A stretch of 64,000 nt of DNA from Lepturacanthus savala (taxonomy: Eukaryota > Chordata > Actinopteri > Scombriformes > Trichiuridae). Shown in pieces: positions 23,101-33,345 of this stretch. Positions within the stretch are counted from its first letter, which is position 1, and each line of letters starts with the position of its first letter. The notes under the pieces were generated by a model. That model was given only the letters and a program-made list of their open reading frames with translations. It was not told the origin of the DNA and searched no databases. A program made the position numbers and the translations under genes. The stretch spans positions 13,685,031-13,749,030 of the forward strand of contig CM060484.1 of NCBI GenBank assembly GCA_030544235.1. Direction: 5' to 3'.

Positions 23101-26100
23101 GCCGCGTCTCGCTTGGAGACGTGACGTGCAGATCACGCCTCACCCAAAGTCTGTTTTCTCTTGCAGGAGCTCCGAGGCTTCAACCAACACAAACTTAGTT
23201 GAAGAGGCAGTTTCGACTCTAGGTAAAGCTGCGTTTGTCTACATCATTATTGTATGAGTGTGTGTATATATTTCATTTCTGTCACATATACTGCATAGTT
23301 TATTTAACTAGATTGCAGGATTTACTTCTTGCCTCCATTGCCTCTAAACTGCATCTCTTATGCAATCCGGTTGTGGGCCCATGTGTGAATAATCTGGGAT
23401 GTTGGTTGAGTTTGGCCCACCTAATTTGTTTTTGTGGCTATTCTTTGCTGACATCAGTAAATCCTAATCAACAACACCATAGCTCAGCCAAACCATTATC
23501 CCACAGTTCCTTGTGGCCACATGCTCTGAACTTTGCAAATATTACTATTCTCAAAATAAATACTTGTGAGCCTTGATTTGTATTACTCATATACCCATTA
23601 ATGTCACTTTTCAGTCACTGGGGCATTTGTTTATTTTAATTGGACACAGTAGAGAAATATATCTTGGGGTATTCTAATCACCTATAATTGTCTTTCCCCC
23701 CGTGACACATTAATATCGAGCTCAACAGATGCAGTGTTTTGTTTATTTCGCTGTCATAGTATTCAGCTGTAGTAGTTTGTTCTGTAATTTTAAAAGCACG
23801 GGCACTGCCTATCTTCTGTTTTTCACAGATTTGTTTTGTTGCCTTGACAATGTATGTTTAAAGATTATTTGGTTTCCTCTATTGTAGGATCTCTTTGTCT
23901 GATGGCCCCGACAGTTTGACGTTTCGGTTTTAAATAAAATGACTAATGCGCTTTTATGTTTAATACTAAAAATTGAATTTGACAATAATATGTATTGGGT
24001 CATTAATTCCAAGGATGTGATTTGGCTTAAAGGGGTAGTAAACCCTTGGCTATAACTATGTATGTGAAAGTTTTTAATTCTAGGCTGATGTAGTAAGCTA
24101 CTAAACTGGGTTGCTCATTTTCTGAGATGGCTTTAGATATGGTCAAGCACAGTGAGGATCTCTACCAAAAAAAAAGAAGTTCACAGATGATTTAGCTGTT
24201 TAAGTGTCCTTGTGTGTCTCGTGTTGTTCCTTTAGTGACCGGCCCATCATACGACGCCATGGTGACCGAGATGATGCTCATGGGCTACGAGCGGGAGCAG
24301 GTAGTAGCGGCTCTGAGAGCGAGCTTCAACAACCCAGACAGAGCTGTGGAGTACCTGCTCACAGTAAGAACCGTGTTTTGGAAAATTGTAGAGCTTGATA
24401 CGTTTTTAAGTGGTATACAGCGCTGGGAAAAAAAGGAACATTTACTACTACTGACGATATCTCCCCCACATTTCAGATAAAAATATTATCGTTTATTTAT
24501 TTGCAGAAAATGACAAATGGCCAAAATAACCATAAAGATACATTGTTTTCAGACCTCAAACAATGCAAAGAAACAAGATAAAACAACATAAGACTAATGT
24601 TTATACTTATAAAGAGTTCATAAATCAATATTTGGTGCAATGACCCTTATTTTTAATCCCAGCTTTCATGCGTCTTGGCATGCTCTCCACAAGTCTTTAC
24701 CATTGTTGGCTGACTTTATACCACTCCTGGTACCTGGTACTTATTTATTCCAGAGATGTATATCAACGCATCATTTTTATTTTACCAACTACATCATTTG
24801 TGACTGGATGTGATTATGCAAACCGTCTCTCACCAGTTCTTAAAAATCTTTGCTGTGCTTCCGAAATAATCAGAATTCCTCAAATTCGACAGCGGATGTA
24901 TTTATTTTTTTTTTTTTTACATAGACTCAGCACTTACGGTGTTAAGCAGAAGTTGGCGTTACTATCTTACCCATGCAGTATTTATTACCAAGCCTGCTTT
25001 GCTAACATGGCAGCAGCGTTGAAATCACAGATCGCTCATCTGGTCCAGCCTGCTGTGAAAGACGTGGGGGATAAAAAAAACAAACACTCATCCCAAGTTC
25101 CAAACAATTTATGAGCAGTCTATTGTCAGACAGGCACAGAAAACAGTGTCTGATCCAACCCACACCCACCCAGAGTTCCAGCTCTTACCTTCTGCTGGAA
25201 GATTTAGGATTCCCGGGAGCAGGCCTGAACCGCTGTGAACATTCATTCCAGCCTGTGTCCATTAAGCTCTTTAACACTCGCATGTAATGTAGATGTTGGC
25301 CATTAGGGATGTGCAATATGTCATCATTGTCAGTACGTGTGTCTGTGTATGGAAGCCATGTGTTGTTAAGATGTCGGGGGTTGTTTTTACTATGCACTAT
25401 GTATTCTTTTTATCTTCTGTAGAATTGCAGGACAGACGCAGACACCAGAGCATATTTATTTTATGACTTCTCCCCCTCCAGGGAATCCCAGGCAGAGATC
25501 GGGGCCACGCAACAGGCCCCGATGCTGCGGTGCCTCCAGCGAGTGGAGTTTCAGCTGTGTCCTCGGGCGGTATCACCATACCTGCCAACACTGGCTCTTC
25601 GAGTGCTGGGGGAGGTAAGATGGCTGTGCTTCCTGCATATTTAAAGCATTAACGACAAAATGTATGTTTGAAATGTTCTGTTTTTGTTTTGTTTGTTTTG
25701 CCTGTTTGGCTTTTCACACATTCTGGCTACTTCATCCTCTCAGGCAACCCCCTGAGTTTCCTAAGAAATCAGCCCCAGTTCCACGTGATGCGACAGTTGA
25801 TCCAGCAGAATGCTGCCCTGCTTCCAGCCCTGCTGCAGGAGATAGGCAGGGAAAACCCTGAGCTGCTGCAGGTAAACCTCTCTCAGAGCTTGATGTGTGT
25901 GAAGTGGCAAGAATACTGCCGATTATATAACTGGAAATGATGATGCTATTTGCCCATGACTCTGTTCATTAACACTTTAGGAGATCAGCAACCACCAAGA
26001 GCAGTTTATCCAGATGTTGAATGAGCCTGCTCCAGACGCCATGCCGGTAGGTGGTGGAGGTGGCACGGGCGGCACCGGGGGTGCTGGCGGGGTGGCAGGC

Positions 26101-26456
26101 GACGCACCTGGCGGAAGTCACATGAGCTACATCCAGGTCACACCACAGGAGAAAGAGGCCATTGAAAGGGTGAGGAGGAACACAAAAACAGTTTGAAGTT
26201 TACCAAAAAAAAAGTGCGGGGACGTGATGCATGATTCATTATGATGTAAAAAAAAAAAGTGACTGATTACATGACTAACACGCTCTGACATGCTGATTAA
26301 AGTACTGTTTGGCTTATTTGCAACTCTCCTCTTCCATTCCAGCTAAAAGCCTTAGGATTTCCAGAGGGACTTGTTATACAAGCCTACTTTGCTTGTGAGA
26401 AGAACGAGAACTTGGCTGCAAACTTCCTTTTACAACAGAATTTTGACGATGATTAA
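17184..26456 (+). CDS. rad23b: UV excision repair protein RAD23 homolog B, 388 aa, ten exons
   Basis: Exons: 17184-17249, 18199-18280, 21150-21229, 22866-23056, 23167-23222, 24236-24363, 25482-25614, 25744-25871, 25981-26169, 26343-26456; all GT-AG and phase-consistent (total 1167 nt). Domains: ubiquitin-like domain at about 1-77 (MQITLKTLQQQTFKIDIDEE...FVVVMVTK), Pro/Ala/Ser linker, UBA1 at about 161-201 (MGYEREQVVAALRASFNNPD), XPC-binding domain at about 246-304 (FLRNQPQF...LLPALLQEIGRENPELLQ), a Gly-rich linker, and UBA2 at about 342-384 ending QQNFDDD. The family binds and stabilises XPC for nucleotide-excision repair and shuttles polyubiquitinated proteins to the proteasome through its UBL. 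Human RAD23B is 409 aa; the difference lies mostly in the linkers. The start is the only ATG giving the canonical UBL. The donor after exon 3 (GTTCGG) is weak but required by phase. Two Tc1 remnants sit in introns. Confidence 0.98.
20905..21003 (-). repeat. Dispersed repeat family B, copy 2 (in rad23b intron 2)
   Basis: Inverted relative to copy 1 (12517-12655). It carries ACATCTGTGCTGATATGCAT and ends GGGAATTGATATTATGT. It lies about 150 bases before rad23b exon 3. Confidence 0.75.
21630..22490 (+). pseudogene. Tc1/mariner transposase pseudogene (in rad23b intron 3)
   Basis: Broken frames read VHKPFITEMNAHLRVQSCKN, then VIWSDESSFTMF (first catalytic Asp region of the DDE domain), then VTEWFDEGENDVNNILW and, in another frame, SSVFNPVEPL (the 'SPDLNPIE' block that carries the catalytic Glu). 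The middle part, including the second Asp region, is deleted or replaced by unrelated AT-rich sequence, and at least two frame changes are present. It is non-functional. Same orientation as rad23b. Confidence 0.85.
24418..24735 (-). mobile_element. Tc1-like element, 3'-end fragment (in rad23b intron 6)
   Basis: Begins CAGCGCTGGGAAAAA directly after a TA (24416-24417), the Tc1 terminus and its usual TA target site. Minus-strand translation of 24625-24735 gives RLVESMPRRMKAGIKNKG and ends HCTKY-stop, the C-terminus of a second Tc1 lineage. One in-frame stop lies upstream. The 5' two-thirds of the element is missing. Confidence 0.85.
24736..25400. other. Rest of rad23b intron 6, unclassified
   Basis: No gene or clearly named repeat seen. 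Open frames here (148 aa or less) have no recognisable domain and no splice support. Confidence 0.5.
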
Positions 26457-27060
26457 GTTTTGACAATTCTCCCCCACCCCCATATTTCTTCCTCTACTTT
26501 TTTTGATTGCTGGTATTGGATATGTGTACAACACACCTTTTACATTACACAGAGTTTTATTCACACTTCAACATTCACCTCTGAATAACACTGTATCATG
26601 TGTCAGCTGGTGTACATGGACAGGTTGTTCTTTTTGATCAGTTTGAAATGGAGGAACAATTAAAGTACAATAACGTCGCATCAGAAATCACCTGTGTGCT
26701 ATTGATTTTTTTTATATAATTACTTTAGTTAAAACCAATGTGATTATATTTTTTTTTGTTTTTGTCTTAAGAAAAATCAGTATGGTTTGGAATGTCAGTT
26801 AAGTTGTAAGTTGGAGTTAAAACAAATTAAAGTTGTGCATTACAAACAAGCTGCATGAATGGAACTTCTTTTTCTATTGATCATCCATCATCTGCATGAG
26901 AATCAACAGGATTGTGGGCAGGAGCCGTTTCACAGACACACAATGTGTCTCAACTGGAAGCATTTGTACATGTATATATTTAACATACATGTGGTAGGGT
27001 GCAGTTGCAATGACTTGTCGTTTTTACAGAAAAGAAATAAAAGTTTTAAAGAAAAATGAA
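26457..27060 (+). other. rad23b 3' untranslated region
   Basis: Sequence after the rad23b stop, with ATTAAA at 26659-26664 and AATAAA at 27036-27041. Two alternative 3' ends, of roughly 0.2 and 0.6 kb, are plausible. Confidence 0.65.
27036..27041 (+). terminator. Distal polyadenylation signal AATAAA of rad23b
   Basis: A canonical hexamer about 580 bases after the stop. A proximal variant ATTAAA at 26659 is an alternative. Confidence 0.5.
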
Positions 27061-27800
27061 AGCGATGCCTATTCTGCTTTGTGTGGCTTGTGCACAAATC
27101 TGAAAGCAGACTGTGACTGAAGCTCATATGATTTACTTTAATTTTCAAAATCATTTAGTCTGCTCCTTTATTTCACTACTACCTCAGGCCTGTTGGTTAA
27201 GTGTTCCAAAGGATTGCAGTGCTCCATTTAGAAATGAGCTAGAGCCTTAACCTATAGGGGGCAACAGAGACCACTACATGCTTCAACACCCTACACCGAG
27301 CTGTTTGCCAGCTTGATGTGTATGACTTGACTGTGTCAATATCTTGAACTTTTTTTTAAGAAACCTTTGAATAAATTGGTTAACAGAACAAAAATGTTAA
27401 GCTAAAGACAAATATGTAAATTATCTGACTCATAAATTCTTAGTTTCAATTAAAACACGGTCTTTAACATATTGTTACTGTTATGTAATTCATCCTTTTT
27501 GCTTGTTTTTGCTCTTAATGGACTTAAATAGACTTAAATCATGGTTTGCAAGATATGATACTGTCATATCTAATGTAGATCTAGAAGAGAACGTTTGGTG
27601 ATTACACAGTACTCGGTTCTTAAAGGTTTATTTACCAAATATAGCTGCTATCTTGATTTTTACTATATTGGACTACAATTACACTCAAACTACAATCATT
27701 ATCTCTTATGTTCTGGAACAACTGTGCAGCTGCATGAATTGAAAGTATGGAAAATAATTCAGTTAACATAAACATGATGTAGCTTACTGTGAATCCAGTA

Positions 27801-27993
27801 CAGCAGTGGTTCTCAAAGTAGGTTCCAGAGAACTACAGGGGTCCTTGACGAGGTTCCAAGGGGTTCCCAGTAAAACGGGTAAATGCTATAATTCCATTCA
27901 TAGGTAACATAATGACTGAATATCTTCTGTATATTTTCTGAAATAAAATATCTAAAAGCAAAAAGTTTAGGGGGAGTTTGAGGATCACTGCTG
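27801..27993. mobile_element. hAT-type MITE between rad23b and klf4
   Basis: Termini CAGCAGTGGTTCTCAAA and, reverse-complemented from the right, CAGCAGTGATCCTCAAA (15 of 17 identical). The CAGTGGTTCTCAAA terminus is typical of Charlie-like hAT MITEs. No 8-bp target duplication remains legible. Non-coding. Confidence 0.8.
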
Positions 27994-28049
27994 AGCACAA
28001 AAAAAGCATGTAGACTGATACGACAGCAATGCATAGGATCATCTGTAAT

Positions 28050-28570
28050 TAAAGGTAGAAACATATCAATGATGCTATCTCATCGTGGCATCTTCATGGG
28101 TTCCATTCATATCGTGCGCCTGAGAGCTCCGGCTCCAGTAGAAAGTGGCGGTCAGATTTGGTGTCACCGTTGAATGTCAGCCAGCAACTCGGCTGTCCTT
28201 CCCATTCTTCCAGCTGACAGGTGGAAAGAGGACCCCATGGAAACACGACATTGTAGGAGTGTATTTAAAAAAAAATCTTTTTAACAGCAACATTGTGCTA
28301 GTTTGCCTGTAGCAATCTGAGTATTATCAGGGGTGGGGGGGGGTATTGTGTGCGAGCTGACTGTGAGCTATTACTGCCATTTAAATGTGCTTCTCCATTA
28401 CACTACCGTGGAAATCTCCAATTACTGTAACTAATGATGTTCATGGAGTCTCTGCTTAAAAAGCATGTCATGTTTTGTTTCCAACTTATTCAAGTGAATA
28501 ATAATGTAGAGTGGAAACAGTATGAGGGTCGTCATTGTTTTGTTATTTCAAATACAATTTTATTATCCTG
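28050..28570. other. Intergenic spacer between the convergent rad23b and klf4 3' ends
   Basis: No gene or clear repeat seen; contains a short G-run at about 28333-28344. Confidence 0.5.
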
Positions 28571-28579
28571 TAAAATACA

Positions 28580-29494
28580 AAACAATAACAAAACATTTTT
28601 ATTTACAAATGTACAAAATTCAAGATTATATTACATATTTTGGCTATAAACAAAAACATCTTTGTTCAGAGTTACTCATTCAATACAAAAATATGAATGT
28701 CTCATATAAATTATTGCACTTTGCAGCTGCAGTGCATTGAAGATTGCCATCACCATTCAAAAGTGAAATGTTCACCTGATTTAAGTCAGATTGTGGAAGA
28801 GAGGTTTCCAAGAAACACACAAACAACCATATGGCACTTTTTTTCATAGTTTTCACCCTTTTGTATTGTTTCCTTAATCTTTGGTACCTTTTTTTTTTTT
28901 TTAAAAAAAAAAAAACAACCTTCTTTAGAGTCACTGAGCACCGGTCTGTATAAATTAACATTGTACCTGAAATTAATGGCATTGCAGGTGAAATGTATAT
29001 ATACGTATTCATTAATACAGTATTTTGAACAGTGTGTAGTTGTTAACAGAGCCTATAATGGCATGTTGCTGGTAGAAGGCCTCTGGAGATGTTTGTCTGT
29101 TGCTCCTGGTTTCCCTGACAAAAATACATTTCCAGTTAAAAGTTGTTGGCACCTGGTCCTCCAAGTTTTGTCGGATAAATAAGACAAATTCCAGTTTCGT
29201 CCCTTTCATAAAAGTTTACAACCCTGACTGAGAGGTCTTGTCGAGTCACCTGCGCAATGTGTGAAGACGGGTTCAGTCTTGAGAGAATTTCTAGGGTTCT
29301 TGAGGGAGTAATGCTCTTTTTTTTGCCGTGAACACCACAGCTTGTCTTGTTGCTTGACAACGGCTTGAAGGCAAATTATGGTTTGAAAAAAAAAAAAAAT
29401 GTAGGTCACAAGTTTGTTCAGGGTTTTTGCTAACCTATATTTGTTTCTGGAGCCTTCATCCACTGCCATCCGCTCAGTTCCTCCGGTCCGGGTC
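28580..29494 (-). other. klf4 3' untranslated region
   Basis: About 0.9 kb downstream of the klf4 stop on the minus strand, AT-rich, ending near a minus-strand AATAAA (28598-28603) set in TTTGTAAATAAAAATG. It contains a T14/A13 palindrome at 28889-28915. Confidence 0.65.
28598..28603 (-). terminator. Polyadenylation signal AATAAA of klf4
   Basis: Plus-strand TTTATT, giving AATAAA on the klf4 strand, about 900 bases after the stop. Confidence 0.6.
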
Positions 29495-31382
29495 TCATAA
29501 GTGTCTTTTCATATGAAGAGCAAGGTGGTCTGACCTTGAAAAGGCCCGGTCACATTTCTGACACTGGAACGGCCGATGGCCTGTGTGTTTCCTGTAGTGG
29601 CGTGTGAGCTCGTCGGAACGTGCAAACTTCCAACCACAGCCCTCCCAGTCGCAGTGGTAAGGCTTCTCCCCTTTGATGGAAACACAATACACACACAGAG
29701 CAGTTAGTGTTGGCCCTGAGGTTAAAATGGCCCAACCTTCCCCACCTCCGGGGGAAAAAGAAAAAAAAAAAAGAGGTCCTTCCTGTCCTGCAGCAAATGT
29801 ATAAAGGCCGAGCTAATGAGCCCGGGGTTTGTGTTTGAACAAGGATCAGTATCAACCTGTTTCACTGCACCTGCCAAAGATCAAACCCCTCTTGACATGC
29901 AACAAATATCCCGAGCCGGAGTCGACCTGGGGACGTTGAGGTAACCGTTGGGCTGCCAGAAAACCAAACTGCGCCACAAAAAGAAAGGATAACGAACTTT
30001 AAGGACAGACGGTTACATACCTGTGTGCGTGCGGTGATGTGCTTTGAGGTGGGAACTCTTTGTGTAAGTTTTCCCGCAGCCGACGTAGTCGCACGTGTGC
30101 GTGGCGACCCGCTTCCTCGGCCAGGAGCGCCTTCCGCGTTTCGGCTTCGGTTCCTCCGGCAAGCAGTCCCCGCTGGAGATCATGAGGGACTCTGTGGGGG
30201 TCACGAAATGAAAGATCAGCATTAGCGTATCGTCAAAATCGTACATCCGGGGGGAAATATTCTATAGAAATTTATAGAGATCCCATAATTGTCTTTGCTG
30301 TCGTCAACTGAAAAGAAACACCTGTGTTCTTATTTAACAACAAACGGCTTTTATGGGACATAACCAGCTTTTCTTTCTCATCCTATGAAAACAACACAAC
30401 ATCAGTATGTTTTGTTCAAACATCTGGTCTCGTCTTAAATCTAGAGGTTTGTTGTCCAAGGCCACGCATGGGTTAGAGGCTTTAATCCTTCAGAACCACG
30501 AGGTTTCTTGGTTATAATTAAAGCCCTCAAGGTTGTATAAGATGTATTTAAATTGACTCGAAGGATTTTATCTTTCTGTTGACAAGTCTGTTCTTCGTTA
30601 GTCTTGTTCTACATGTATGACTAATGGATAGAAGTTAAATTACAGATCTTTCGTACGTCCGTGCATGCGATGGCCACAGGAGATTATAAATTAGAAGTGC
30701 ACAAAGTAACGTGCTCTGACCTTGGTACTGCATGGACGACGGCTGAGGGTAGGAGGGGTAGCCCTGCGGAGAGCTATGGTGGTATCCCTGGGGAGGTAGA
30801 GGAATCTGGGAGTGAGGATGACCCAGCCCCTGCTGTTCCCGGCTCAGGGGATGGTCCGGGGAGAGGGAAGAGGATGAGGATAACCTGCCGCCTGTCATGG
30901 ACCTCCCGCCGGGGAAGCTGTGTAGATCCAAGTGGCCGGGGCGCTGCTGGCCCCCTCGGCCCTGGGAGTTCACCCCGCCCAGGTGTAGATCCATCGGCTG
31001 CGATATGGTGCAGTTACTGGGGTTCTCCTGCTTTATCCTGTGGCACGTAAAGGACGGTGAGGCACGCGAAAGGGTTGGGTCTGACACTGCGGCGACGCAC
31101 CCCTTGCTCACGGTCACGCCTTGGCTGTATTCCCCCATGTCCATTGTGGTCTTGACCACGAACTTGCCGTGGAGGCTGGTGGGGTGCAGGTACGCCGGGT
31201 CCAGCTCGGGTCTCATGAGCTCTGCCACGAAGCCTCCGGAGGGCGAGACGTCGCTGATGTCCGGGATGGTGTACAGCAACTCACTGGCTGAGCCCGGGGG
31301 GGAGGGGAGGGGGTAGGATGAGGAGAAGGAGCCGGGGGAAGGAGACAGGCCCTGGGCAGAGGTACAAGCCATGGCCTCCTCC

Positions 31383-31423
<41 letters not shown>

Positions 31424-32506
31424 CTGCTGCTGCAGGATGGAGTTGGATAGAATAAAGTCGTAGTCCAAGTCCAGGTCGAGCTCAGTGTCTTTCTTGGACA
31501 TGCTAGGGCTTGTGCTGGCGGCGGCGGGACGGTCTGGGTCGGTGCAGCAGCTGCTTCCGGTTGGCACGCTGGGTCTCTTAAGATGGGACAACTCCTCCTT
31601 CCATCTCTAAAGGAAAGTTACAGAGAGCCATGACTGCACTTGTTTACGTCATGTGTCACCGTTTGGAAAAAAACAGACAGGTAAAAATCACACATACTTA
31701 AAATCAGAGCTGTTTTTTGAACAGATAATCTGTTTTAAGACAATAATTACAGAATGAAATCGGGATCCATAATGGAAAGAGATTAGTATGACAGCTCTAC
31801 TTCTAACTGAGCCAAATCTAGTTGAGCAAGTATCCTTGGCGCAGGGCACTTCCTAGAATACTGATATGTCCCTCGCTCTCACAGAAATTGCACTTTTAAG
31901 AGCCAGAGGCATACAGGTACATTTCTTTGATGAAGAAACCTTGTCTCCATATAGATCATTATCAGACTGTGTGCAGCCTGTTGGGCAGATTAAGTCAACT
32001 AATTCATCAGATTGGGCTTTACACTGTTTTCTTTGGAGTTGTGTATTCGCCCCATGTGCAGCCCAGTCACAGAACCTGGAGTAGCCTGTGTAAACTGGTG
32101 CATGCTCCAGTAGAGCCCAGTGTCAAGCCCTGACTGTTCCCATAATAACACAGGAGCGACACACTGGAAACACTGGAAATAACCTGAGCAGATATTCCTC
32201 TCCTCCTTTACTGCTTCTTTGCAGTTAAAAAAAAAAAAGCAGAGTTGTGAATAAGGCTTTTTACTCACGAAATTGGCGCTTCCTATGGATTTGGTCTTGA
32301 CACTGGGGCCGCTGGCAAACGTGGATATGGATGGCAGCAGAGTCCCACCTAAAGCCATCTCGACGTCATTTGGAGGTTGCCTGCAATCAAACACACAACA
32401 TATGGGTGATTCCCGCATCCCAGCAGACGGCTCGTGTAGAAACGTACTGAAGTCCACGTAAAGGCGGTAGTTGTTCAAAGTTTCTCCGGGTCCCCACGCA
32501 CCTCAT
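29495..32506 (-). CDS. klf4: Krueppel-like factor 4, 449 aa, five coding exons
   Basis: Minus-strand exons: 32506-32502 (ATGAG only), 32380-32269, 31606-30721, 30191-30021, 29670-29495; phases 2,0,1,1, total 1350 nt. The N-terminus MRQPPNDVEMALGGTLLPS matches the KLF4 start, including the ATGAG|G exon junction. Acidic activation segment at about 80-97 (LDLDLDYDFILSNSIL), then 17 Gln (98-114); conserved SPSGGFVAELMRPELDPAY at about 160-178; IKQE, a SUMO consensus like the one in mammals; basic PKPKRGRRSWPRKR (349-362, nuclear localisation). Three C2H2 fingers: Cys368/Cys373/His386/His390, Cys398/Cys403/His416/His420, Cys428/Cys431/His444/His448, with TGEKP and TGHRP linkers, one residue from the C-terminus. 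It is a sequence-specific regulator binding GC/CACCC boxes, acting in epithelial differentiation and pluripotency. Human KLF4 is about 479-513 aa. Position 387 is His where human finger 1 has Leu. Confidence 0.97.
31385..31435 (-). repeat. CAG/CAA repeat encoding polyglutamine in klf4
   Basis: Seventeen consecutive Gln codons on the klf4 strand, CAG with two CAA interruptions, directly after the acidic activation segment. Encoded inside exon 3 in frame. Confidence 0.95.
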
Positions 32507-32670
32507 CAATGAGAATGTGTGTGTCGTCCTGTTGGCTGCAGCAGCTCCTCGGTGTTTTTGGTAAATATCCCTGGGTTTAAAGTTTCTGCTCCGCGTCGCG
32601 CGCTATATTATGTTCCAGGACATGCTGCCGCCGCTGGGCGCGTCTTGGTACGAGCAGACACACAGATTCG
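32507..32670 (-). promoter_or_regulatory. klf4 5' UTR and core promoter with TATA-like element
   Basis: Upstream of the klf4 ATG on the minus strand is GGAACATAATATAGCGCGCG (TATA-like core at about 32604-32612), which would place a start near 32575 and a 5' UTR of about 70 bases. Further upstream are GC-rich blocks (GACGCGCCCAGCGGCGGC). Start and UTR length are inferred. Confidence 0.4.
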
Positions 32671-32671
32671 G

Positions 32672-32730
32672 ATGTGTGTGTATGTGTGTGTGTGTGTGTA
32701 TGTATGTGTGTGTGAGTATGTGTGTGTGTT
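32672..32730. repeat. (TG)n-rich tract upstream of the klf4 promoter
   Basis: About 59 bases of TG repeats with TATG and GAG interruptions, a Z-DNA-prone alternating purine-pyrimidine sequence about 65 bases beyond the TATA-like element. Confidence 0.9.
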
Positions 32731-32963
32731 TAAAAGCTGAAGCGGTTCTGAACGGGAGGACAGCGAGGCGACGTACGCGGGGAATCCCTCGCCTCTGTTG
32801 CCATGCAGGGACCGGCAGCCTGGACTGAGAATACAGCGTGAGTATCCTTATTAAATCACTGGAGCTGCTGGACACGCCTTCGTTGCCCGGCAACGGCTTA
32901 AAAACATTAGCGCGAGGGAGGGAGGGAGCACGTGAGGTGGGAGGGAGGCTGCGGGGGCGCGCG

Positions 32964-32964
<1 letters not shown>

Positions 32965-33001
<37 letters not shown>

Positions 33002-33345
33002 TGGAAAGAGACAAGGAGAGAAAACGTGAGAAAGAGACGGATAGACAGAAAAAGACAGACAAAGTGAAAGAAACAAAGAGAGAGAGACAGAAAGAGACAA
33101 TGAGAGAGATAGAAAAAGACAGACAGAAAGAGAGAGAGAAAAAGTGAAAGACAGGGACAGAGAGATAGACAGAAACATAAAGAAAGAAAGTAAGAATAGA
33201 TGATAGAGAGGTAGACAGAGACAGGGAGAAACAGACAAAGACAAATTAAGACAGAGAGGGTAAGAGACAGAAAAAGACAGAGGGAAAGAGAGAATGTGAT
33301 GGAGAGACGGAGGGGACAGAGACACAAAGACAGAGAGAGGCAGAG
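32965..33345. repeat. Long purine-rich (GA)n-derived tract upstream of klf4
   Basis: Opens with an uninterrupted GA array (to about 32998) and continues for about 380 bases almost wholly as AGAC/GAAA/GAGA words with rare T. The opposite strand gives Leu/Ser/Phe-rich open frames that are an artefact of this composition. Confidence 0.9.

Noticed and set aside
30661..31316. Plus-strand frames of 129 and 139 codons
   Set aside because: Antisense shadows of klf4 exon 3.
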